Shown here: positions 44,102-52,584 of the stretch, one piece after another
Layout: each line of letters opens with the position of its first letter
Numbering within the stretch: the first letter of the stretch is position 1
Assembly (NCBI RefSeq): GCF_001542405.1
Contig: NZ_LNCD01000003.1
Location: forward strand, 62,001 to 126,000
Source: Rhizobium altiplani
GTDB lineage: Bacteria > Pseudomonadota > Alphaproteobacteria > Rhizobiales > Rhizobiaceae
DNA length: 64,000 bases
Direction of reading: 5' to 3'
Notes under the pieces: generated by a model
What the model was told of the DNA's origin: nothing
Database searches by the model: none
Seen by the model: only the letters and a program-made list of their open reading frames with translations
Made by a program: the position numbers and the translations under genes

Positions 44102-45133
44102 CTACCGCCCGCCTTCGATCTTGCGATGGCGCTGGTTTGTGCCGCCAGCCCCATAGGGATAGTCGGCCACATGCGGCTGGCTGACATCGCTAAGCTTCGT
44201 CATTTCCTCTTCGGAAAGCAGAAGCTTTGCAGCAGCGAGATTGTCTGCGAGCTGCTCGCTCGTGCGCGCTCCGAGAATGACGGATGTTACCGCTGGTCGC
44301 GCTGCCGTCCAGGCAAGGGCGACCTGCGCCATGCTGACACCACGGGCCTTGGCGATCGCCTCTACCGTCTCGATGATCGCCCATGTCCTCTCCTGCGCAT
44401 TCCGCTGGGCGTAGGATTCCATGCCGCGGCTCGGGTTCTCCCCCAAGCGGGTAGCGCCCGTCGGCGTCTGGTCGCGCCGGTATTTGCCCGTCAGCCAGCC
44501 GCCGCCGAGCGGCGACCAAGGCAGTAGCCCCATGCCGGCATCCTGGCATGCCGCGACGATTTCCAGCTCGATGTCGCGCACCAGCAGATTATATTGCGGT
44601 TGCAGCGTTACCGGACGAGTGTAGCCGCGTGCCTTGGCGATTTCGGCTGCCTTGGCGATCTGCCATCCGACATAGTTGGAGAAGCCGTAGTAGCCGATCT
44701 TTCCGGCAGAGACGGCGTCGTCGAGGAAGCGCAGCGTCTCCTCGATCGGGGTCAGTGCGTCCCATGCATGCATCTGATAGAGATCGATATGTTCGACGCC
44801 GAGGCGCACAAGAGAGGCGTCGAGCGCCTGGTTCAGGTGGCGGCGCGAAAGGCCGATGTCGTTCGGACCTGACCCCATCGGGAACCGTCCCTTGGTCGCG
44901 ATCACGGCCTGCTTTGCCTCGCTCGGGCGCGCCTTCAGCCATCGCCCGATGATCTCTTCCGACTTGCCGGCACTGTAGACGTCGGCTGTGTCGATGAAGT
45001 TTCCGCCCCAGGCGAAGTAATCGTCGAGCAGTTTGTGCGAGGAAGCTTCGTCGGCCTCCGCACCGAACGTCATGGTGCCGAGGCAGTAGGCGGTTACAAT
45101 TGCTCCACTATGGCCAAGCTTGCGGTAATCCAT
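44102..45133 (-). CDS. Aldo/keto reductase
   Basis: NADPH-dependent reductase, 343 residues, of the group close to the voltage-gated potassium-channel beta family (YghZ/Tas-like). The ATG at 45133 has AGAGGAGG upstream. Catalytic residues: Asp in NFIDTADVYSAGKSEEIIG (Asp about 54, Tyr 59), Lys in VIATKGRFPMG (about 89) and His in LYQMHAWDALTP (about 132). The substrate is unknown. It is convergent with the sugar importer operon and 46 bases downstream of the exporter genes, so may be co-transcribed with them. Confidence 0.92.
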   Translation of the reverse strand: MDYRKLGHSGAIVTAYCLGTMTFGAEADEASSHKLLDDYFAWGGNFIDTADVYSAGKSEEIIGRWLKARPSEAKQAVIATKGRFPMGSGPNDIGLSRRHLNQALDASLVRLGVEHIDLYQMHAWDALTPIEETLRFLDDAVSAGKIGYYGFSNYVGWQIAKAAEIAKARGYTRPVTLQPQYNLLVRDIELEIVAACQDAGMGLLPWSPLGGGWLTGKYRRDQTPTGATRLGENPSRGMESYAQRNAQERTWAIIETVEAIAKARGVSMAQVALAWTAARPAVTSVILGARTSEQLADNLAAAKLLLSEEEMTKLSDVSQPHVADYPYGAGGTNQRHRKIEGGR

Positions 45134-45179
45134 AAAAGATCCTCCTCTTCGAATAGTGACGTTGCTTGGAAGGCGAGAT

Positions 45180-47078
45180 TTATGTCGCTGAACCGTTCGC
45201 CGTCGTCTCTTCGAGCACGGCATCGGGAATATCGTCGAAGGACGCGTAGTTCAGGTTATAGAGCCGCGAATAGAGCTTGCGGTTTTTCATCAGCTGTTGG
45301 TGGTTACCGCTTTCGATCAGCTCGCCATTCTGCAGGACGATGATGCGGTCCGCCTCTCTGATGGTGGCGAGGCGGTGTGCGATGACCAGCCCTGTTCGGT
45401 TTTCGAGCAGCTTGACGAGTGCCTTCTGGATCAGCATCTCGGTATAGCTGTCGATATTGGCGGTTGCCTCGTCCAGCACAAGGATTTTAGCATCGGCGAC
45501 CAGCGCACGGGCAAAGCTCAAAAGCTGGCGCTGGCCGAGCGAGAGATTGCCGCCGCGCTCGCCGAGCATGCTGTCATAGCCCTGCGGCAGGCGCATGATG
45601 AAGTCATGAGCGCCGACCGCCTTGGCCGCCTCGATGACCTGTTGGCGTGTCGCTTCCACCTTGTGATAGCGAATGTTCTCGAACACCGTGCCCGTAAACA
45701 GGAACGGCTCCTGGAGAACCATGGCGATCTGGTTGCCGAGCGAATCCTGGGTCAGGTCGCGCACATCATGCCCACCGACCAGGACTTGTCCCTGCTGAAC
45801 ATCGTAGAAGCGATGGATCAGCGACATGCAGCTCGACTTGCCGGAGCCGGTTGGCCCGACAAGCGCAACGGTTTCGCCAGGGTTCACCTTGAAGCTTACA
45901 TGCTTCAGGACCGGATGCTTGGGATGATAGCCGAAAACCACATCGCGAAACTCGACGGAGCCATCCATATCGGCGGAAAGCTCCTTTGCGTCAGGCGCGT
46001 CCCTGATTTCGACGGGAACATCAAGAACCTCGGTCAGTCGTTGTCCGGAGGCCATGGCGCGCTGCATCACCGAATATTGCAGCGTCAGCGAGCGAATCGG
46101 ATCGAAAAAGCGCTGGATGTAAAACAGGAAAGCGACGAGAACGCCGACATCGAGCGCCTGATTGAGAACGCGTGCACCGCCAACGACAATGACAAGCGCC
46201 ATGGCAACGCCGGTCAGGGAATCCACGATCGGCACCATCACCTGGGCATAGCGCGCTGCCGTCAGGTGTGCCTTCAGGTTTGCCCTGGCCTTGTCGTCAT
46301 AGAGCGTGAAATTGACGCCCTGGCGATCCATGCTCTGGACGGCGCGCACGCCGTGGATGGCCTCGGCCAGCGCGCCCGCCGCAACGGAATTGGTCTCATG
46401 TGCTGCCATGAAGGACTTGCGCGCCAGCGGCAGCCAGAAGAGGCGAACGACAAACAGGATCGGCAGGACCGACAGCGTCAGAAGACCGAGCTTGAAGTCG
46501 AGATAGAGCATGACGAAGACGATGCCGAACAGAAGCGTGATATCGCCGACAGACAGGACCGACGTTTCCAGGAACTCCTGCATCGAATTGACGTCGCCCT
46601 GCAGGCGCGACATGAGACGGCCGACCTCGGTCTTGTCCATGAAGGAGAGCGAAACCCGCTGGAGATGCGAAAACATCGCCTTGCGGATGTCGAAGAGCAC
46701 CTCTTCCGCGACGTTGCCCACCAGCGTCTCTTGCCAGTAGCTGGCGCAGTAGTTGATGAGGATCGCGGCGAGAAAGGCGATCATCGCAAAGGTCAGCGCC
46801 GAATGACTTCCACCCGGCTGCATGCCGTGATCGATGGCGTAGCGGATGATCAGCGGGATCAGCAGCTGCATGGCCGTGAACGTCAGAACGGCAGCGACCG
46901 ATAGCAGAACCTGCCTGCGGTATGGGTGCACGAACGCCCAGATGCGCTTGATGATGTTGCCGTCGAAGGCCTTGCCGAACATCTCCTCTTCGATGCGATG
47001 CGAGCCAACGACGGCGCGCGGCGGTCGGCGTCCATCCTCGCGAACATCGGAGCGTTCGGTTTCCAGTTCCTCGGCCAT
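45180..47078 (-). CDS. ABC exporter subunit (heterodimeric, second gene)
   Basis: Half-transporter of 632 residues: six helices (about 55-335) followed by the nucleotide domain. Walker A GPTGSGKSS (408-416), Q-loop VLQEPFLFTGTVFENI (about 455), signature LSLGQ at 512-516 in place of LSGGQ, Walker B LVLDEAT with the catalytic Glu537, and H-loop IAHRL (about 566). The altered signature pairs with the altered Walker B of the partner encoded at 47090, so the pair forms one consensus and one degenerate site. Substrate unknown: lipid, drug or peptide export are typical. Eleven bases after its partner. Confidence 0.9.
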   Translation of the reverse strand: MAEELETERSDVREDGRRPPRAVVGSHRIEEEMFGKAFDGNIIKRIWAFVHPYRRQVLLSVAAVLTFTAMQLLIPLIIRYAIDHGMQPGGSHSALTFAMIAFLAAILINYCASYWQETLVGNVAEEVLFDIRKAMFSHLQRVSLSFMDKTEVGRLMSRLQGDVNSMQEFLETSVLSVGDITLLFGIVFVMLYLDFKLGLLTLSVLPILFVVRLFWLPLARKSFMAAHETNSVAAGALAEAIHGVRAVQSMDRQGVNFTLYDDKARANLKAHLTAARYAQVMVPIVDSLTGVAMALVIVVGGARVLNQALDVGVLVAFLFYIQRFFDPIRSLTLQYSVMQRAMASGQRLTEVLDVPVEIRDAPDAKELSADMDGSVEFRDVVFGYHPKHPVLKHVSFKVNPGETVALVGPTGSGKSSCMSLIHRFYDVQQGQVLVGGHDVRDLTQDSLGNQIAMVLQEPFLFTGTVFENIRYHKVEATRQQVIEAAKAVGAHDFIMRLPQGYDSMLGERGGNLSLGQRQLLSFARALVADAKILVLDEATANIDSYTEMLIQKALVKLLENRTGLVIAHRLATIREADRIIVLQNGELIESGNHQQLMKNRKLYSRLYNLNYASFDDIPDAVLEETTANGSAT

Positions 47079-47089
47079 TTCATTCCTCC

Positions 47090-48949
47090 CTAGGCGCTAA
47101 GCGCCTCATCGCCCGGCCGTACCTGCAGATCGTAGAGCGCCTTGTAGCGCCCGCCCGCGGCCAGCAACTCCTCGTGCGTGCCACGTTCGACGATTTGCCC
47201 GTTCTCGACGAACAGGATCTGGTCGGCATGCATCAGCGAGCTCAGGCGATGCGCAACAATGATGGTCACGCGATCAGCCGCGTACTTGCGCATCGCGGAG
47301 CGAATGCGCTGTTCGGTGGCCGCATCGATTGCCGCCGTTGAATCATCGAAGACCATGACGGCGGGTTTCAACATCAGGGCACGGGCGATCGACAGGCGCT
47401 GGCGCTGTCCTCCCGAGAGCGACACACCGCGTTCTCCAACGACCGTGCCGTAGCCGGTCGGCAGGCCGAGCACGTAGTTGTGCAGTTGGGCACTTTCGCT
47501 CGCGCGCTCGATGCGGCTTTCCTTTGCCCAGGGGTCGCCATAGGCGATGTTGTTTTCAATCGAGGTGGTGAACAGGAAAGAATCCTGCTGGACAACGGCG
47601 ACCGCACGACGAAGCGACTGCAGCGTCGCCTTGCGGATATCCTGTCCATCAATGGTGATCTTGCCCGTGGTGACGTCGTAGAAGCGCGGGATCAGATGCG
47701 CAAGCGTCGATTTCCCGCTACCGGGTGGCCCGACGATGCCGATCGTCTCGCCACGCTTTGCCTCGAAGGAGACCTTGCTCAGGACCTCGTGCATCGGTGA
47801 GCTCGGATAGGCGAAGCTTACATTCTCGAAGCGAAGCGTCCCGTCGCTGAGCACCAGATCCCTGGCGTCAGGGGCATCCCGCACGGCAATTTCGAGGTCG
47901 AGCAGGTTGAACAGCCGGGTGCCGCAGGTGGAGGCGCGGGCGAAAGCATTGACCATCAGGCCGAGCTGGCGGACAGGCATCTGCAGGATCGTCATGAAGG
48001 TCAGGAACGACGTAAGCGTACCGACCGTCATCTCGCCAGCCATCACCTTGCCACCGCCAACCCAGAGGACGAGGCCCATGGCTGCGAAGAAGGAGAAGGT
48101 CATGGCGCTGGTATTGATGACACGGATGCCGACGCGTTGGTGGGCGAGCGCCAAGGCGTTCTTGGAAGCGCCCTCGAACTTCATCATCTCGTGCGCCTGC
48201 GCGGCAAAGGCCCTGACCACGCGGATGCCACCGAGATTTTCCTCCATGATCCGGGTCAGCACCGACAGCCGCTCCTGCAGGTCGAGCCAGGTCGCGCGCA
48301 ACCGCAACTGTGTGACCGAGGAACGCCAGGCAACGAAGGGCACGAAGCTCAAGGCAAGCAAGCCGAGGACGACATCGGTGGAAAGCAGCATGTAGGCGCC
48401 GATACCGATCAGCATGGTCAAGAGCACCATGCGCACCAGCGCCGTCGAAAAATACATGCGCACGCCTTCAAGGTCGAGCAGCCCGACGGTGATCAGATCG
48501 CCAGAGTGGACACTGTCATGAAAGCTGAAGGAAAGGCGCTGGATTTTCTCGTAACAGGCAAGACGCAGCTCGTAGCCCATGTGGTGGCCGACGCTCTCGC
48601 TGTAGTAGTTCTGGATCATCGTGAAGATGCCACGCAGAACGCTGGCGCCGAGCAGCATCAGCGCCGTGGTCAGCAGCGCATCCTGTGCGATCTGTCCCGC
48701 CTGGCCGCCTTCCATCGCGACCTGCGTATGGTCGACCGCGCGCCCGAGCAGACGCGGGATCATCAGCTGGAAGGTCGAGGCAACAAGGGTCGCGCCGATG
48801 GCGAAACCGGATTGCCAGGGATGGCGGAACGCCATGACGGTGATGCGGACGAGCGTAAAGAGGCCCTTGCCCCAGCCTGCCGCGGTCGCCTTCGCCATCG
48901 AAGCGGATGGCTTCGTCGCGCGTGTTAAAGCATTGCTGCTCACGGTCAT
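47090..48949 (-). CDS. ABC exporter subunit (heterodimeric, first gene)
   Basis: Half-transporter of 619 residues with six helices in the first 330 residues and a nucleotide domain. Walker A GPPGSGKST (407-415), Q-loop VVQQDSFLFTTSIENNI (about 453), consensus signature LSGGQ (511-515), Walker B VMVFDDSTAAID in which the catalytic Glu is replaced by Asp536, and H-loop VAHRL (565-569). This is the degenerate-site subunit of a heterodimer, as in TM287/288-type exporters. First gene of the operon; partner follows after 11 bases, then the aldo/keto reductase. Confidence 0.9.
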   Translation of the reverse strand: MTVSSNALTRATKPSASMAKATAAGWGKGLFTLVRITVMAFRHPWQSGFAIGATLVASTFQLMIPRLLGRAVDHTQVAMEGGQAGQIAQDALLTTALMLLGASVLRGIFTMIQNYYSESVGHHMGYELRLACYEKIQRLSFSFHDSVHSGDLITVGLLDLEGVRMYFSTALVRMVLLTMLIGIGAYMLLSTDVVLGLLALSFVPFVAWRSSVTQLRLRATWLDLQERLSVLTRIMEENLGGIRVVRAFAAQAHEMMKFEGASKNALALAHQRVGIRVINTSAMTFSFFAAMGLVLWVGGGKVMAGEMTVGTLTSFLTFMTILQMPVRQLGLMVNAFARASTCGTRLFNLLDLEIAVRDAPDARDLVLSDGTLRFENVSFAYPSSPMHEVLSKVSFEAKRGETIGIVGPPGSGKSTLAHLIPRFYDVTTGKITIDGQDIRKATLQSLRRAVAVVQQDSFLFTTSIENNIAYGDPWAKESRIERASESAQLHNYVLGLPTGYGTVVGERGVSLSGGQRQRLSIARALMLKPAVMVFDDSTAAIDAATEQRIRSAMRKYAADRVTIIVAHRLSSLMHADQILFVENGQIVERGTHEELLAAGGRYKALYDLQVRPGDEALSA

Positions 48950-49350
48950 ATTCCAAAACAGAGGTGTGGTCGGACGTTGGTCCGGAAAGACGTCGAATCC
49001 ATGAAGGGATTGATTAGCGCCCTTACTTTTGCCGATTCCTTTCGGCCCTTCAAGTCAAGAATTCACCAACTGGTTATTTTATCGTGAGTGCAACAAAGAC
49101 AAGGAAGCACAATTTTGACCGCGCCTGGCGTCTCGAAATGTCAAAACGGTTTCAGACACTTATCCGCACCAGACGTTGGCACTCGGAACAAAGGCTTGCC
49201 TAAATCATCTTTTGGCGCTTTGATACACGACTAGTTTGATAGACTATAGGGCGGTTCAAAACCGCGTGAACCAGCGCAGCGCGCGAGCGTTTTATTCCCG
49301 CGTTGAAACCAATCGAGACACGATGCGCAGACGGTCGCAAGGGAGTTGAG
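48950..49350. other. Divergent promoter region
   Basis: About 400 bases between divergent genes (exporter on minus, FAD protein on plus). It is richer in A and T than the flanks and contains TTTGATACACGACTAGTTTG-like sequence near 49219, but no clear promoter pair, operator or coding frame was established. Confidence 0.35.
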
Positions 49351-50757
49351 ATGACGGTTCAAGGCCTGTTTTCTTCGAAGTCAGCGGCGGCAGCAAAGAT
49401 CTCCGCCGTGCCGCGTTTTGCCATTGTCGGCCGCGGCTTTTCCGGAATGATGATGGCTATCGCGCTGATGAAGACAGTGCGCCTGCCTTTTCATCTGCAG
49501 CTCTTCGACCCCAACTCTTCGGTGAGCGGGGGCCAGGCACTCTCGTCGGCGCGAACCTCGACGATCCTGAATACGCGTGTTCGCGATCTTTCCGTCTCCG
49601 TGGGCGATACGGATGATTTCAACGACTGGCTTTGTAGCAACGCGGAATTCCGCGCCGCCGTGCCTGCGGCGATCCCGGGATTTCGCCAGATCTTCGTGCC
49701 GAAAGACATTTTCAGCGACTACGTCTACCAGCGCTTCTCTGAAGCCTTGTCCGCCCGCAAGGACATTACGGTTCAGGTGTGCCATGAACCGGTTGTGGCG
49801 ATCCGCAGGAGCCACGGCAACCGTTTCCTTCTCGAAAGCGCCAATCCAGCCAATCCCCTGTTCGACACCGTCATACTGGCCACTGGCTATGGTCTGCCGG
49901 AAACCGAGGAGACTGAGCAGGAGCCGTCGCAGGTGAGAGCCCAGCGCCTGGTCGCGCGCCCACACACGGTCCTTCTCGGCAGCGGCATCAGGGTTGTCGA
50001 TCAGCTCCTGCAATTGCGCGACGCCGGCTACGCGGGGCAGGTTACCATCCTTTCCCGACATGGCTTCCTGCCGCAGAGCCATACGCCGAACTCCGCCGAC
50101 CCGGTTTTTCCGGCCGACGCACTGCCAACAAACCTCCCTGACATCCTGCGCTTCATCCGCACGGCCTGCCGCGAGGCAGAGGAAGATGGCAGAAGCTGGC
50201 AATCCGTCATGAACGGGTTGCGCAAACACGCCCGCTCTCTGTGGCGCGCACTGCCAGCCCATCAGAAGCATCAGTTCAACCGGCACTTGCGGGCGATCTA
50301 TGACAGCCACCGCAACCGATTGCCGGAGGCCATCTACGCCCGTCTCCAAAGCGAGCTCGTCAGTGGCAATACCGTACTGCGCCGTGGCGTCGTGGGTCGG
50401 CAGGGCCTGAGCGGTCTCTTCTTCCGGCCCGCCGGCTCGCACGCCGACGAGATCGTTCATGCCGAGCGTATCCTGGATTGTCGCTGCCGCGCGCCACAAC
50501 TGACCTCGCCATTGCTGGCAAGCCTTGTGAGCGGAGGTTTGGCCCTGGCAGACGAATTGTCGCTCGGGCTTGCCGTCAATCAGCGGGGCCAGCCCTGCCT
50601 TGAGGATGGATCAATGGTCGATGGACTGTTTGCCGTCGGGCCCCTCGGCCTCGGCAGTCTGCCTGACATCGACCTCGTACCCGAGATCGTCAGCCAGGCC
50701 TATGCGGTCGGCGAACACATGGCTGAGCGCTTCTATCCCCGGAGCAAGGCCGTCTGA
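49351..50757 (+). CDS. FAD/NAD(P)-binding oxidoreductase-like protein (YdhS family)
   Basis: Protein of 468 residues; ATG at 49351 with AGGGAGTT before it. The N-terminal dinucleotide motif is FAIVGRGFSGMMMAIAL (residues about 24-40), and a second FAD/NADP region is TVILATGYGLPETEE (about 176) and TVLLGSGIRVVDQLL (about 205). RHGFLPQSHTP near 236 is typical of the YdhS-type family. The family reaction is unknown. It is convergent with SURF1: the two stop codons abut at 50757/50758 with no gap. Confidence 0.85.
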   Translation: MTVQGLFSSKSAAAAKISAVPRFAIVGRGFSGMMMAIALMKTVRLPFHLQLFDPNSSVSGGQALSSARTSTILNTRVRDLSVSVGDTDDFNDWLCSNAEFRAAVPAAIPGFRQIFVPKDIFSDYVYQRFSEALSARKDITVQVCHEPVVAIRRSHGNRFLLESANPANPLFDTVILATGYGLPETEETEQEPSQVRAQRLVARPHTVLLGSGIRVVDQLLQLRDAGYAGQVTILSRHGFLPQSHTPNSADPVFPADALPTNLPDILRFIRTACREAEEDGRSWQSVMNGLRKHARSLWRALPAHQKHQFNRHLRAIYDSHRNRLPEAIYARLQSELVSGNTVLRRGVVGRQGLSGLFFRPAGSHADEIVHAERILDCRCRAPQLTSPLLASLVSGGLALADELSLGLAVNQRGQPCLEDGSMVDGLFAVGPLGLGSLPDIDLVPEIVSQAYAVGEHMAERFYPRSKAV

Positions 50758-51513
50758 TCAGGATCGACGCGCGCGCAACTCGCCGCGGACGACGAAAGCG
50801 AGCAGTCCAGCGGCCATGACCGCAAGTGCAAACCAGGTGATCGCGTAAACCAGATGGTTGTTGGGGAAGGCGATCTGCGTCAGCCCACCGACCGGCAGGC
50901 CGCCTGGGTTTGTCGTCGCATCAGCATCGATAAAGTAGGGGGCGGCATCTGCCACGCCGCGACGATCGGCGATCGCGGCGACATCGCGTGAATACCAGCG
51001 ATCATTGGCCGGATCATTGGACTTGATCAGCGTGCCTCCAGGCTCGGTAATCCGCAGCAGTCCGGTGATTTTCACCGGGTTTGCTATCTGCCCTTCGCTG
51101 CGTGTTGCCGGATCGCGCTTTTCCGTCGGGACGAAACCGCGGTTGATCAATACCGAGGTGCTGTCGGCGAGCTTGAGCGGGGTGATCACCCAATAGCCGG
51201 GCCCGAGCGACGTCGACGCGTAGATCAGCGTTTCCCTATCGTTTTGCAGGGTCCCTTCGGCAGTCACATGGCGATATTCGTCATTGGCGCGGCTGACCTG
51301 TCCCCACTGCGCGCGCACTGGCGCGGGAACCGGCTCCGCATGGACGCGCTGATCGACGCGGGCAATCAGATCCTCTTTCCAGGAAAGCCGCTCGACCTGC
51401 CAGACACCAAGCGCAAGCAGTGCGGCAATCAGCACCAGCATGAGACCGCAGAATATCGCAAGCCCGGCGGCAGTATGCTGTCCTGGTGCTTTCTCGGAGG
51501 GGATGTCGGCCAT
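50758..51513 (-). CDS. SURF1 family cytochrome oxidase assembly protein
   Basis: Inner-membrane protein of 251 residues, two terminal helices (about 13-35 and 220-240) with a periplasmic domain between, the SURF1 topology. SURF1 helps to insert heme into heme-copper oxidase subunit I. The ATG at 51513 opens MADIPSEKAPGQ; the longer frame to 51552 is less likely. Conserved blocks: LALGVWQVERLSWKEDLI, GPGYWVITPL, VLINRGFVP, and YAITWFALAVMA. It is last gene of the cyoABCD operon, 48 bases after cyoD, supporting a role in bo3 oxidase assembly. Confidence 0.9.
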   Translation of the reverse strand: MADIPSEKAPGQHTAAGLAIFCGLMLVLIAALLALGVWQVERLSWKEDLIARVDQRVHAEPVPAPVRAQWGQVSRANDEYRHVTAEGTLQNDRETLIYASTSLGPGYWVITPLKLADSTSVLINRGFVPTEKRDPATRSEGQIANPVKITGLLRITEPGGTLIKSNDPANDRWYSRDVAAIADRRGVADAAPYFIDADATTNPGGLPVGGLTQIAFPNNHLVYAITWFALAVMAAGLLAFVVRGELRARRS

Positions 51514-51561
51514 TGCCAGAAAACCTTGGCGGGCGGCGTCACCACCGCCCACTCCTGCCCT

Positions 51562-51963
51562 TTAGGGCATATTCTTCATCATTTCCGGGCTCATCGGCAT
51601 CATGTTCGTATTCAGATGATGCATGACCCAGAGCGAGCCGGCCAGCGCGATGGCGACGAGCAGAAGCGTGAAGATCAACGCCATCATCGTCCAGCCGCCT
51701 TCCGAGCGCGGGTTCATATGAAGGAAGAAGATCATATGAACGACGATCTGGACAGCGGCAAGCCCCATGACCCATGCAGCCGTTACCGATGGATTTTCGA
51801 AGACGCCGGCCATGACCAGCCAGAACGGGATCGCTGTCAGGATAACCGACAGCACGAAGCCGATCATATAGCTCTTGAAGGTGCCGTGGGCGGCCACGTG
51901 ACCATGGCTGTGACCATGATGGGCTTCGTGGGCGTCCTCGGTTACTGGTGCGTTAGAGGTCAT
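51562..51963 (-). CDS. cyoD: Cytochrome o ubiquinol oxidase subunit IV
   Basis: Small membrane subunit of bo3 oxidase, 133 residues, three helices. N-terminus is His-rich (EDAHEAHHGHSHGHVAAHGT). Conserved family text: YMIGFVLSVILTAIPFWLVM, AAVQIVVHMIFFLHM and GSLWVMHHLN. The start overlaps the cyoC stop by four bases. Supports assembly of subunits I and III. Confidence 0.93.
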   Translation of the reverse strand: MTSNAPVTEDAHEAHHGHSHGHVAAHGTFKSYMIGFVLSVILTAIPFWLVMAGVFENPSVTAAWVMGLAAVQIVVHMIFFLHMNPRSEGGWTMMALIFTLLLVAIALAGSLWVMHHLNTNMMPMSPEMMKNMP

Positions 51964-52580
51964 CCGAGGACTCCCATAAGGTAGACGAAGGAGAAGACGC
52001 CGATCCAGACGACGTCAAGAAAGTGCCAGAACATCGACAGGCACATCAGGCGGCGGCGGTTTTCCGGGATCAAGCCACGGATCGACACCTGCACCATCAG
52101 GGTGATCAGCCAGACGATACCAAAGGTGACGTGCAGACCATGTGTGCCGACCAGCGTGAAGAAGCCGGACAGGAAGGCACTGCGGGTTGGACCTGCGCCC
52201 TCGTGGATCAGGTGCGAGAACTCGTAGAGTTCAATCCCAAGGAAGGCCAGGCCGAAGAGGCCGGTAATGGCCAGCCAGAAGAGTGTGGCACCCTTCTCCT
52301 GCCGCTCCATCTGCAGCATCGCAAAACCGTATGTGATGGAGGACAGAAGCAGCATCGAGGTGTTGATCGCCACCAGCGGCAGATCAAAGAGATCGGCCGG
52401 CGAGGGCCCGGCCGCAAAATTGCGGCCGAGGACGGCGAAGGTTGCAAACAGCACCGCGAAGATGAGGCAGTCGCTCATCAGGTAGAGCCAGAAGCCCAGC
52501 ATTGTGCTGCCTTCCGGATGGTGCTCTTCGGTGAGGTAGAATTCAGGCTTGTCTGCCTTGTCGATCACAGCATCGCTCAT
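51960..52580 (-). CDS. cyoC: Cytochrome o ubiquinol oxidase subunit III
   Basis: Membrane subunit of 206 residues from the ATG at 52580, five helices. Conserved blocks: MLGFWLYLMSDCLIFAVLFATFAVL, NTSMLLLSSITYGFAM, SAFLSGFFTLVGTHGLHVTFGI and LSMFWHFLDVVWIGVFS. The start lies four bases after the cyoB stop; the longer frame to 52601 runs into cyoB. Its stop overlaps the cyoD start. Confidence 0.94.
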   Translation of the reverse strand: MSDAVIDKADKPEFYLTEEHHPEGSTMLGFWLYLMSDCLIFAVLFATFAVLGRNFAAGPSPADLFDLPLVAINTSMLLLSSITYGFAMLQMERQEKGATLFWLAITGLFGLAFLGIELYEFSHLIHEGAGPTRSAFLSGFFTLVGTHGLHVTFGIVWLITLMVQVSIRGLIPENRRRLMCLSMFWHFLDVVWIGVFSFVYLMGVLG

Positions 52581-52584
52581 GGTC

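Noticed and set aside
45297-46904. Long plus-strand open frame (535 codons) over the ABC exporter gene
   Set aside because: Shadow of the minus-strand exporter, which has all ABC motifs.
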